Source: Turritopsis dohrnii
Taxonomy: Eukaryota; Cnidaria; Hydrozoa; Anthoathecata; Oceaniidae
Direction: 5' to 3'
Assembly: GCA_027922465.2 (NCBI GenBank)
Contig: BQMF02000650.1
Span: 62,001-126,000, forward strand
DNA length: 64,000 bases
Below are positions 1-11,063 of this stretch, one piece after another. The position numbers and the translations under genes are program-made. The notes below the pieces were generated by a model. The model saw only the letters and a list, made by a program, of their open reading frames with translations. It was not told the origin of the DNA and searched no databases. Positions within the stretch are counted from its first letter, which is position 1. Each line of letters begins with the position of its first letter.

Positions 1-3000
1 TTTGCTGCTGAAAATGCCACAAAAATGCAACACTAGCACACAAGTCCTGCAAAACTAAGACAGTCACATCATTCAGCTCGAGAAGCATCAGCATTAAATA
101 AACAAAAATATTGATGCGACTGACAATGTTTTCGTCAAGAAAGTCAGCCTACCATAACATAAAAAAGGGGCTTTTCTTTATGCTATCGCGGAGATCATTT
201 ATGAAGATCTGTTTTTTTGTACGAATAAGCTGAATGATTGTTACTGGATATTTGCCACCCACGTACTCCAAAAAAGTTCATCGACACAATACGAAACTTT
301 AATTTAACCACATTAAATATAACGAATCCTATAAAAAGATTGTGTATACTGGCGGTAACCAACATATCGTTTGGGCAGCACAAACTAATATATAAAGTTT
401 CTATATTGATCTCTCCTCAGAATGAAAAATATAAATATCACAATAATAATTACTTAGAAATTAAAGCTCATATCTAATCTAAAAGTTAAAAAAATACAAC
501 ATACGTAGGGAGAAAAGAGATAAGCTGATATAGCCAGAATACATCCAAAAATTGCTATTAAATATAGTATAAATAGCTGTATAAAGTGCATATGTTGGTG
601 ATGTTGGGGAGGAGCTGAAAGGAAGCTAAGCTGAGCTTTAAAAATCCAAAAGCTTCTAAAAATTGACTTCAAACATGCATACACATACAAAATACACGAA
701 GGTCTTTCATATTTAAAAAGGCTTGGAGCAAAAATAAAACAAGAAATACCTTTTCTTCCACACACCATGTATTGGCACTGTTTTCATATTTTAAACTTCA
801 AGAAAACTTCTTTCAAAAAACAGAATAACCACACTGTAATTTAATTTTGTGAACATGATAAGTTCCCAACAGTAATGCAATTCTTTATATAAAATTATAA
901 GCTGTATTAACTTCTTTTAAAGCCATATTTCCATCAAAGAAACTTTTAGCAAACTACACACGTTCTTTCGCTGCCATTTTTAAAACGTTTTGTGGACGAT
1001 CACATGGCATGGCGAAAATCAGCCAATAAACTATCGCTATTGAAGTTAGGGTGGCTATATTAGCACCCTTTCGTAGAAATCGGGCATTATGTACCAATCA
1101 CGATTGAGACGGCTTTTTTATGAACCAATCAAATTGGAGAAACAAATATGACTAGGTTTGGACAGTAAGATGAAAAAAAAAAAAAAAAAAAACAAAGACG
1201 ATCGTAAAGGCTTTCTTGCTTACGCAGAAATCCAAAAACAAAAAAAACACGAACGGTTTCAAAGTATTCCTTGCTTACGCAGGAATACAAAAAACAAAAA
1301 AAACACGAACGGTTTCAAAGTATTCCTTGCTTGCGCAGGAATACAATAAAAATTAAAAAACGGTAGTTGTGCCAGTGAAATAAAACGATCAGCGGTCCTA
1401 CATATGCAAAAGCGTTAAACAATAGGCAGTTATAAATTAACAAAATCGTGCTACATTTTCCTGACTCAAAACCCGAGGGAGAAGACATGAAAACTGCGTG
1501 TTTTAAGCGTGTGCGTATAATAACTTGTGCATTGTAAACGAACGTGTACTAAGAAGCTGCTGACGAAACAACAACGTGTTGTACTGAAATTTACCCCGGT
1601 GTAACAGTAAATAAGTACTCCACCCAAAAAAATACTCCTCCAGTACTTATTTATAGGAAATTAGTACTCCCTTTGGAAACAAGCACTCCCCTGTGACAAG
1701 ATCTTCCATTTTTCTGAGACGGGGAATATTTTTTACTAGGAAAAAAGTACAAAAGGGGAGTGCTACAATCAAACGGCTTGAAACCTGATCCGTACGAGCA
1801 TGTAAAGCTTGACTAAGCCTGACTAACTTTTCTCTATTTATACTTTAATCCGATTTTCTCTCACTATTTCGAACTTTCATGCTTCTAGTCCAGAGATTCG
1901 AATTAGAGACATTTCATCTCTTCATCCATAGTCTTTCTGTAATTCAAACGAAAGTGTTTTCCCCTTCCCATTCGAATTGCAGAGAGTCAACTGTAGTTGA
2001 TATCAACCAATGAAGAGGCCGAGGACTACGAAATATCTCCGCCACAGGTTTCTTACCATTATTTATTTTCATAAGTCTTTTGTCTTTCCCTTCTCGTAAA
2101 AATGATACCTCTAGGAATCACCTGTTACATCAGTTGTGAGAATGGATTTGAAATAGAGCGATGACTCTCTTGATTAGATTGACATCACTGTTGAGATTGA
2201 GAAGAATTTATAACACTTAATTAAATTTTTAAGAAAACATTGTAAAGAAAAATAAGTTACAATGCTTGTTATTCTAAAAAATTACATGTAATTTATTGGC
2301 TAGAAGTCAAGTCACATGACACCACAACCAGGAACATAAAGATAACATCATATGTTTGAAAATTTATATGTTTTTGTTGTAGTTCTGTTTCAACTTGATA
2401 CAGGAAAAGTATCGGAATCTATCCGCGACGTTATTAAAATCACTTTTTCTAACGTGCTAATCATTTATTCAAACGACAAATTTCCAAACCAACACCTGAT
2501 GCAACACCTTGCATACCTGATGCAACACCTTGCATCAGTTTGAATGCTGAACAACCTCCACATGTCAGGCAATAACAACTGTAGAAGAATTAACTTTTAC
2601 GTTTCGTTAAAGGAATAGTGACACAAAGCAAATGAATCTTTGGAGAATCAAGAAGTATTCAGGGAACATCTGTTTCTTTTGTGTTCGTAGCTATTTTTTT
2701 TTTCAAGGATAGCTTTGACTCTTGTGGTTTCCATAACATTTCTCCGTTTGAGCAAAATCCACTGTTTTTTCTTATCCTTTTCAATTCTAAAATTTAATTC
2801 TTACTGCTAGGAGTAACTGTGGCAAGAAGTTCCTTTGTTTCAGAGGACCCCATTTTATAAACACACTATCAAAAAAGTACTATCTTGCAGTGCTATCAAT
2901 TTTCGATGATTTTGTTTCGAAATTATTTCATTCTCAATCGAAAATCGCTTTATTTATATACTATGCCACTATATATATATATTATTAGATCAATCTAAAT
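1..3000. other. gene-poor AT-rich flank
   Basis: No supportable gene is seen. Short open frames here lack recognisable domains. The stretch holds a cluster of CCAAT-type motifs near 1022-1140, a poly(A) run near 1172-1190, a minisatellite (1211-1350) and a 21-bp tandem direct repeat near 2493-2537. Confidence 0.6.
1211..1350. repeat. 56-bp minisatellite, about 2.5 units
   Basis: The segment containing CACGAACGGTTTCAAAG recurs with a 56-bp period (starts at 1248 and 1304). It is followed each time by a TTGCTTACGCAGGAAT-like block and an A-rich spacer. The open frame across it (1158-1349) is a by-product of the repeat. Confidence 0.8.
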
Positions 3001-3056
3001 TACATTAGATATTGACCGGTCGAAACCTAACTGGCCGACCAAATACAAATTTGTTC

Positions 3057-3550
3057 TTAATAGAGTCGTGAGAGGGCGTTACGGTGCAATACTTCTGGTG
3101 TGATGCATTCATTTATGATGACTGTGTTGTAAAGTGTTATTTGTCGACCTTGTTTCGTTCCTCTGTTGTTGTTGAAGAGCAATCTTTTTGTAATGCTGGT
3201 GTCTGGTTTACGAATGGTGTGTGCAACATAGTTTCGCTGTTGTCTTTGTATGTGTTGAATGATACTTTCTGTTTTGCATTTTTGTAGGAGATCTTCATTC
3301 GTAAGTTCGTAACTGAACGATCCTTCTTTTCTGCGATATCCGCCTCTCACCATTTTTCTGATCATTGTATTGTACGTTGCGTTGATGTGGTTTACTTGTC
3401 GTTTTGTAAGGTTCCATGTTTGACAGCCATATGTCAAGCGACTACGTACAAGGACATTAAGAAGCTGCACACGAGTACTCAACATGATTTTCCGATTTAA
3501 AAGTTTCTGTCCAAGTTCGTAGAATTTGTTTAATGCGGAATCAACGCGAA
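3057..3550 (-). pseudogene. non-LTR retrotransposon RT, C-terminal fragment
   Basis: This is the C-terminal tail of a LINE-type reverse transcriptase. The minus-strand frame reads KFYELG, then VRSRLTYGCQTW, then a Lys/Arg-rich region ending in KRLLFN. This is the region downstream of the RT palm that 'endonuclease-reverse transcriptase' proteins share. The frame is open from about 3550, where an upstream stop lies just before the conserved part, to the stop at 3057. The palm with its catalytic aspartates is absent, so it is a 5'-truncated dead copy. The 3' flank (2960-3050) is AT-rich. The clade (RTE, CR1 or other) cannot be named from this piece. Confidence 0.75.
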
Positions 3551-3763
3551 GTTCATGGGCATCTTATTTTTTAAGGTTGGAAGGTCAGATCCACGAACTG
3601 ACGCTGTAGGACATTTTATAATTAAGGGCGACATGTTGCAGAGTATAACAAGCAAATGAGATATTGTATCAAATTGATTTTGATTACAAAGCCTAAATAA
3701 ATCCAATAATAATGAAATAAAGATCATTAAAAACAATTTGAGAGAAATTATTTCAAACAATTT

Positions 3764-4526
3764 TCAGATTAATTGCTTTTGCTTTTGTTTCTTTTGCTTC
3801 TTGCTTGTTCTGATTCGAATGTCAATTCGGATATCTAAAAATAATACTTGTTGCAATGAGACTGTACCTTTGTATGAAGAAATGTTTAGTTTGTGGTAGA
3901 ATTCTTTGTTTAACGAAATAAACATGTTCTTATGAGACCAAAATCTTTCTTCCAGTAGCAACAACATTAGAAATAACAAAAATTGCGGTATAAGAAGACT
4001 TTACCTCTGGCTTTGTGGTTAGCAACAGCTAGAAAGTAAAGTGAACACGTGAATTTACTGAACAAAAAAGAAAACTTTCTTTTTATGGTTCAACAAGAAC
4101 AGTTCTTCATGTATCAATTCTATTCGAATGTATACATTACGAGCATTTTATAAATCTGCTGATTGCATAAAAGAATGTAAAATAAAACTTACAAAGATGA
4201 TTATATGCATCAGGTTCCAACTCAATGTCATCCTCTAATGAAAGGCAAAAATAAAATAATTTATGGAATCTCGCTTAAAGTAAACAATTATGGAGAAAAT
4301 GAGGTTGTTTGAAGCCCATGACGATTTTTAATTTTTTTTCTTTGTTTAGCAAAAAAGAAAAATACGCCACTATCCTTTTGAGTCCGAAGTTTTTAATGGA
4401 CCCCTATGTAGTGCTCTAACATAAACAGTAGCATTCGTGAAGGTGATAGGAAGAATAAGTGAACATACCTGAAGAGACTCGAGCAACAACAAGAAAGGCA
4501 ACTATCAACAACAACAAAGTCTTCAT
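3764..4526 (-). CDS. four-exon small secreted cationic peptide precursor
   Basis: Exons on the minus strand are 4469-4526, 4193-4234, 4005-4028 and 3764-3834. Together they give 195 nt, or 64 residues plus TGA. All three introns have GT-AG borders and are phase 1: donors GTATGT, GTAAGT and GTAAAG; acceptors CATTAG, TTCTAG and TTTTAG. Exon 1 encodes a signal peptide (MKTLLLL followed by a hydrophobic core to ARVSS). Exon 2 is acidic (EDDIELEPD). Exon 3 ends in HKAR. Exon 4 is strongly basic, with an RIDIRIR segment and a Lys/Gln-alternating tail (KKQKKQKQKQ). A likely 5' UTR intron acceptor (CTTTTTTAG) precedes the ATG by 10 nt. The acidic-pro, basic-mature layout resembles cnidarian antimicrobial or neuropeptide precursors. 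No family is recognised and function is unknown. Confidence 0.7.
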
Positions 4527-4559
4527 ATCGACTCACCTAAAAAAGAAAAAAAGTACAGC

Positions 4560-6215
4560 AATCGAAGTATGAAGCATTTTTCTCATTTCATACGTGCAAA
4601 GCTGTCTACATGAAAGACTTACTGTAGTCAAACTGGTATGAAATATCAGTACGTTCTACATATAATTTTTGTTTAAATGCAGTTTTCAGCACGAGAAAAA
4701 CAATCTTATATCAGTCATCCCAGCAACTACCACAACTTGCGCATGCGTCTTCACCTCATTGCCCCCGTACTGAGTTTCCAATCTCAAACCGGTTTGAAAT
4801 TTCAAACTTTCTGCTTTAAACAAAACTCCAAAATGGTTGATAGTCGGTTTTTGGCTTCTCAAGACATTTTTGCGGATGAAATTGTATCCTTACACATAAT
4901 AACCGATCAGCTTTCAGAATACGCTTACCAAAGTCGATCTTTCAATTTGATGTCATTTCTTTCTCTTGCTACTCTACTCAAATGTGTTTAGCTCAGTCAA
5001 TCTGTTTGAACTTTTCGATTGGTGTTGTGTTTCCTTCAGAAAGGTTCTCCTCAATATCAAAGAGCGTGTCTAGAAAGCACTAACAAAAATATCAGTGACG
5101 TTGAAAAACACACGAGTGAGTACTAGGCCATTGTTAACGTAGGATTAGCGTATTGGCAGTGTCTCTTATGCTAACAACTTGTAGTTCCTCATTTATTTGA
5201 AAAATTTGAGTGAATATTTATCGAGAAGGCGATCAAATTGAAGACATCTCGGTTTTCTTAGTTGTTCATGTTATCGAATTTCATATATTGACAGCTTTTT
5301 TATGGTCATTATAAATAATCCCTATCGCCAGACGGTGGTTATCAATCCGTCCACACCAATTGAACCAGTTTGTTATAACCAGTTTTGATATAAATTCAGT
5401 TTTGAATATACCAGGTCATACTGGTTCATACTGAGGAAGAATCTTCTATTGATCATATGGTTAGTATCTTGAACACTGGATCCTAATTAAGGGTCAAGTT
5501 GGCAAGTCATAATGGTAGATCCATATGCGCAATGTGTATCAGGTTGCAAAAATGTTTTTTCTTTGTGCCATTTTCTGTTGAGCTGCTATGTTAATTGTCT
5601 ACTGAAGAAGAGTTTTTCTCTCCTCTTATGAACGTATAAAGTTTCTTTGTTAAATTTACGGAAATAAATGAAGACTACGACCTCTCATTAAGAAATGAAT
5701 CATTATTATGCAACTGTGAAGAAGTACGCACCTCCTGATAAGAATGGTATTTTGCCTTGATTATTCTAGGTATTCTTAAATCCGTAATGGCCTATTTATT
5801 TCATTGTATTATTGTTAACCATTATATTGGGAAGTGCACTATAAAAGTATTTATGAATTCTTCTAAACTTTAAGAATGAATTAAGTTGAAGTGTTGGCTT
5901 CAGGACACGTGTGCTAGTGTGAAGTCATTGAAATACCCGAAAATCACCTCCTACTGCTGCTAATAATCCAAGTTGTGAACAATTTCGTGCAAGTTTTACA
6001 TGAAGCTGATCTTAGCAAATCTGGATCAAATTATGAAAGTTCTTCAATTTTCTTTAAATATTCGAAAAAGAAAATATGCGAGAGCCGGAAGACTTTCGCA
6101 GACACTTCACATTTGACAAAATTTGACGGTAATTGGCACTAATACTACATACGCCAGCACTAAATATCAACTAACAAAAACGGGTCAGTAATTTAAATTC
6201 AAATGGCTACTGCAC
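4560..6215. other. intergenic, no supported gene
   Basis: AT-rich DNA upstream of the small secreted gene, so it probably includes that gene's promoter. An open frame at 4677-4991 (104 codons) has no recognisable domain and is treated as chance. Nothing else is supportable. Confidence 0.5.
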
Positions 6216-6217
6216 TG

Positions 6218-6430
6218 TTCGAGTCCAGTCATGTCGTATCTCAATACACCACTCCGATGCGCTTGAAAAGCCGCGTGTCAGCCCATTAGGAGCCATCGAC
6301 TGACTGCACACTGGCCTTCGGGCAAGTTAGAGCAATGCTATACGTATCTCTGGTGGTAAGTCAACTAATAGTTGCAAGTCGGCGGGCGGAAGAACCAACC
6401 ATTACGGATGGAGGCCTAAGGACTAAAAAA
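6218..6430 (+). repeat. SINE-like repeat, copy 1
   Basis: A B-box-like GTTCGAGTCC lies near 6228. A body follows (CTTCGGGCAAG, then GCAATGCTATACGTATCTCT, then AGTTGCAAGTC) and ends in GGACTAAAAA. The body recurs at 16247-16345, so it is a dispersed repeat. The tRNA-like head is incomplete. Confidence 0.6.
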
Positions 6431-7327
6431 GAATGTTGTGAGGTGTTAGCTTAATACTCAGACGCACTTCTAAACTCCACCTAAATAACATTTAAACATT
6501 ACTTCCATTAACATTGTGAATTTGAAATCTACAACCGTTTTTCACTATTTGTCATTTTTCTCTGCTATCATAACCACACACTGAATAGTAACATTTATTT
6601 TTCCATATGAACAGATACAGGGCGTACTGGGTGCTATTTGTAAAAAAACTGGAATGTTTAAACCTCTTTCATTTAGCAGAATTTCAATTAATGGCATACG
6701 AAATACATGAAGATACAACTAGATTTGCAATAATGCGACTATATATTTCCCCAAAATTGTGAAACATTTATCAATGTATTGTGTGTACTTGATAACCATA
6801 AGAAAGATGTATCATTAAATAATTACAATGCTATAACTACCATCAACTTGATACTCAGATAAAAATGTTGTCCTTACTAAACAGGGTGAAATTGAATTTA
6901 TTATTACAAAAGAAGATATTTTGAAGTTATTATGAGATGAAGATGTTCATTGTCAAATGATAAGGCTTCTCTTAGTTTTGCTGAGGAGTTAAAAAGTGAC
7001 TGAGAAGTTACTATGGACATAGCTAAAAATTATACGACCTAAATGTGACTAGTATTTCCCCATATAAACAACTGAATATTAACAACCACATCAATGTGTA
7101 AGGCAACTTCATCATAATAAGTGACATAGACATAGATGTATAAGCGACATAGACATATAAGCAAATATATATAACTATCACAAGCAATCAAAATCTCTAC
7201 TAAAAAATATTATGTGTAGCAAATTAGGACAGAACCAGTTATTTTCAAAATCGAGATGGGTGACAAGTTATAAAATTTAAGTATTCAGAAAAAACATCTC
7301 TGTTTGAAAAATATGTGACACTCATTA

Positions 7328-7881
7328 CAGTGGAACCTCTATTAATAGTCACCTCCATAGATCGGTCACCTCCTGATAAGCGGCCATTAAAAGCAGTCCC
7401 TGCCGAATTTATTGTCAAACTCTTATAAAAAAACCTCCATACATCGGTCACCTCCAATCAACAGCCAAACGGCCACTTTCTATTGTCCCAATATCTAATT
7501 TTACCTCTATTAACGGTCAAAAAAAATCTTTATGCAAGCAAATGAGAGGAAAAATAAAAAAAATTGTTATTTACAATGATTATTTACAAAAATAAAGTCA
7601 AGTCAAGCAGCCTTATCTGTTGTAGATGATTTGAACAACTTTTGTGAAGCACTTATAGTAAGTGCTTTGAATATTGTCACACTACGACTTGAAGCACTTA
7701 GGCTCAATAATGTTGTGTTTATTTTGATCATGAATCATTCTTTTTGCCCCTTCCAGCTCTCCCGACCAGCCTCTTTGATAAAAAAAGTATATTCATATGA
7801 AACCTCCATACATCGGTCACCTCTAATGCAACGGCCACTAAGCTGGGTCCCACAAAGTGACCGCTATTAGAGGTTCCACTG
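7328..7881. mobile_element. pogo/Tigger-like MITE, copy 1
   Basis: TIRs start CAGTGGAACCTCTATTA and end TAGAGGTTCCACTG, flanked by TA on both sides (7326-7327 and 7882-7883). Subterminal motifs of the type CGGTCACCTCC repeat at both ends. The 554-bp element encodes no transposase. A second copy lies at 58803-59315. Assignment to the pogo group is from TIR and TSD style only. Confidence 0.8.
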
Positions 7882-8662
7882 TATTGTTAAAATGACTTGT
7901 AAATCCGAAATGGAAAAAAAACAACAGATTTTGGTAGTGAAAATAGACATCCATAACCAAATCACTACAAACCTTAAAGTAGCAGATCGTGTTTGGCTTG
8001 ACTTATTTATAGATTGTTAGGTTGGATTGTGTTTTGATTTACGTTCATTGTTCTTGTAAGGAAAATTGACAGTGTATATTTAATTTGTACAAAATATGAT
8101 ATCATTACAGTAACAAAACAGTATAGCTACGTGATCATGGAATTAATTCATAGTAGGGATTATGTTTCTGTTGTCAGATTGAACGACTATCCGGGGAACC
8201 ACATTAGACCAGATTCTTTCAAGTTATTATGTGTCTCAATCTTTTAAAATATTATACGTAATTGGTTTTCTGAACTCCTTATTGCATATACGACATCACA
8301 TTTTTACTTGTTGTTTTTGTAATGTACTCTTTGAGTTAACATAACTGGTTGAACTGGTTATTATCCACAAAAGGAATTTCCTTTATGGCTGTATTATATC
8401 ATGTACTTTCACAATTCAGTTGGGCTATACATTTATCAGGATGTAAAATGAAAATCAATCTTCCAAGCATTTAATTGCCAATCATCATAGGATAATATTG
8501 TTGTCAACAAAAATGAACATCATTGACATTGATATCATTTTTTTTTACACGTTCATTTAAAAGTTTTTGCAAAACCTTTAAAGACAGCACTGAACTAAAA
8601 TGATTTATTTCCATCATTTAACGTTTTGTCTGTTGAATCATTTTAAAAGCTTACAGAAAAAA

Positions 8663-10461
8663 GCCAAAACCAATGATATATAAGCGAAGCGCTAGATGTC
8701 TGACTCGGCATTTTGAAGTGAGGCATTGGTAGCCATTTTTAATAGTGGCAAAACATTGAAAACGAAAGTGAATTTACAGTGAAATCCCGTTCAGCGGATG
8801 GATGTATAAACTGTTTTGATAAAAATAACAACATCCAATTTCATGAATTTGCCTTATATGATCGAGAATTGTATGCCAGATGAAACGTAGACCCTTCCAT
8901 TTTCATTTTCGCGAAAAATTCATTAAAAAAAGTTTCAGCAGCATCATCACCATCACAGAAAACCCCAGTTAAGAAAAAAATTTGCCAAAACCTCAAAAAA
9001 AGGAAGTTACAGCAGAAGCTTAGGAGTAAGGACTCAAAAATTTCAAAGACAAAAAGTTACTTTCAGAAGACTCAGCCCCAATTAACTGAAAATAACTTTC
9101 TGAATTGAGTAGCCACCCTAAAGTACTGATATGAAAATGCTATAAGATTCTGCCTTCAGTCGACTGTACCTTTAGCCCAAGGTAGTTTAAATTTACGAAT
9201 TATGTTGTTTTCATTCCTGATGTGTGCCACAAGTTTAAGCTTGTAAGAGATGCACTTGCAGATATATATAAAAGGAATTGTTGGACTCTGGGGTATTAAA
9301 ATAAAATGGAAACCTATTCAATTATTAAATGATCTTCAAGATAAAAAAGCATTAAAATTTTGGAATAACATTTCCAAAAGTCATGTAGAATTAAAATATA
9401 AATTAAGAAGAAAAATTAAAATATTACAATTGAGCAGTTTTGTAGCTGGATGCAATATAATTTTCGATGAATTCAGGCCATCCAGATTTTGCAGATGTTT
9501 GCAGCACTATAAGGTCCATTAGAAACCTTGTCTGTTGATGTTTCAATGTGTACAAGTGCACTCGTAAGGTTAGAAAAAGCTTTAACAATAATCCAGGTAT
9601 CAGATAATTCAAATCAAGTCATAACAAATTTTGATATGCAACACAATAACCGTATCAGAGGAAGCCAATTGTTTGACATTCGAACCTCATTCTTGTGGAT
9701 CTGTGTTTTCCCTCGACAAATGGAAATGACGAAATGCTCAATAATGAATGAAAAATCTTTGAATTTTTGATATTGCATCAAAGTTCCACACAACTCCCAA
9801 TGTATATGTATAAGACATCGTATCGATCATGGGATATATACATTGCTGGTTAAATCATTCATAAGATTTCAAAACAAAGGTAATAGAGAATGCTTCAATG
9901 CACTACCTAGTTTTAATCAACAATCACTGTCTAACCATTCCATATCTTTTATTTACCAATCAAACCATCCCTTTCTGTCCAGAAAATTGGTCATGAAGAA
10001 GCAAATGAGGTCATCACAGTTACATATGGCTGTTTCACATTATATCTAAAATCAACAAAAACAATATAGTGTATCAAATCAATCAATAATGGCCAGAAAA
10101 CGATGAAAACGTGTTCCTAGAATTGCATATATGAGTAATCAATACAGGAGAGAAAGTGTTCTGTTTGCTTGTTTAAGTGTTAAAAACAGATGTTATTTTA
10201 TGTTGTTTTGGCACACTTGTAACCAATAAACTATCCCTATAGTAATAAATGAAAGTATTTTTCCTTATTTCTTATTTAGAAAATTTAGCAACAATTCTAA
10301 ACCTAATAAACAACAAATTTTTCTTCAGTTCGTGTGTTATTTCCCTTCCCGGAAGGACTTTTTGCCACTATTAAAAATGGCTACCAAAGCCTCACTTCTG
10401 TAAGCGTGATTTTACGGGAGCTAGACATCTAGCGCTTCGCTTATATATCATTGGCCAAAAC
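8663..10461 (+). mobile_element. P-type DNA transposon, decayed
   Basis: The element spans 8671-10453. It is bounded by perfect 31-bp inverted repeats beginning CAATGATATATAAGCG. An 8-bp direct repeat, GCCAAAAC, flanks it at 8663-8670 and 10454-10461. Just inside, a second inverted repeat (near 8718-8757 and 10363-10400) contains CCACTATTAAAAATGGCTACC. A 31-bp TIR with an 8-bp TSD is the hallmark of P elements, and the interior holds P-transposase remnants (8784-9610). Confidence 0.85.
8784..9610 (+). pseudogene. P-element/THAP-type transposase remnant
   Basis: Near 8800-8880 a frame reads C-x2-C followed by FHEFALYDRELYAR. This looks like the start of a THAP zinc finger, interrupted by TGA at 8881-8883. 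A second block (9250-9450) reads GLWGIKIKWKPIQLLNDLQD, then NNISKSHVELKYK, as in the central region of P-type transposases. A further stretch with DFADVCSTIRSI lies in another frame near 9480-9520, so at least one frameshift is present. The protein cannot be functional. It would bind TIRs and cut DNA in the nucleus if intact. Confidence 0.75.
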
Positions 10462-11063
10462 CTTCTACTGTCTATCTGCACTGACTGAAAAAAATGGCGT
10501 ACTGCTTCCTCTGTAGACTAGCCTCTATTCTTATCTACTTTGGCTAGGCAAAAATTCAATACTGAACCGTGGTTATAAAGGTGAACGGAGAAGAAGGAAA
10601 TTGCCGGTTTTAACATATATTTCACCATTATGGGGAAATATATAAAAAAGGATACAAAAGGATATTGTTTTTAATAGATTGACATAAAGTTTATTTGTAT
10701 TAGACGTGACGTAATTTCTCAGAAAATCCATTGATCCTATTGTCAAGCTCTGCGTGCAATTAAACACAAATTAAAAATCGATTTTTCTTTGGCCTGAGTT
10801 ACACAAAACGCAGGAGTTTGAATAAAAAAAAACTCTATTCTGACATTTTGTGTTTGGAAATATTCGTCATTTTTAACCTAAATCATACTTTAGAAATAGG
10901 AAATCTGCAAAGCTTCAAGTATATAAGCAAAGAACATTATGTATAATCCTTCATAACTTGATATTATTATAAACCATAGTGTAGATAAGGGCTTCATAGC
11001 TGCCACTAACTTAACAACACAAAATATTGACATAACGGAACGTAACACAAACACTGATGTAAG

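Larger units (their letters stand above)
6741..10643. mobile_element. TIR DNA transposon containing nested elements
   Basis: Ends form a 24-bp inverted repeat with about 22 matches: ATATATTTCCCCAAAATTG at 6741 against the complement of 10620-10643. The interval corresponds almost exactly to DNA missing from duplication copy B. It carries a pogo-like MITE (7328-7881) and a P-type element (8671-10453). I recognise no transposase of its own outside these, so the superfamily is unknown. Flanks are AT-rich and the TSD is ambiguous, possibly TA. Confidence 0.6.

Noticed and set aside
454..768. Minus-strand frame of 104 codons with hydrophobic segments
   Set aside because: AT-rich chance frame without recognisable domain, splice context or paralogue.
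1158..1349. Lys-rich plus-strand frame
   Set aside because: Produced by the 56-bp minisatellite and poly(A) run; the peptide merely repeats the DNA unit.
4677..4991. 104-codon plus frame
   Set aside because: No domain or signal peptide and opposite to the secreted gene's promoter side; treated as chance.
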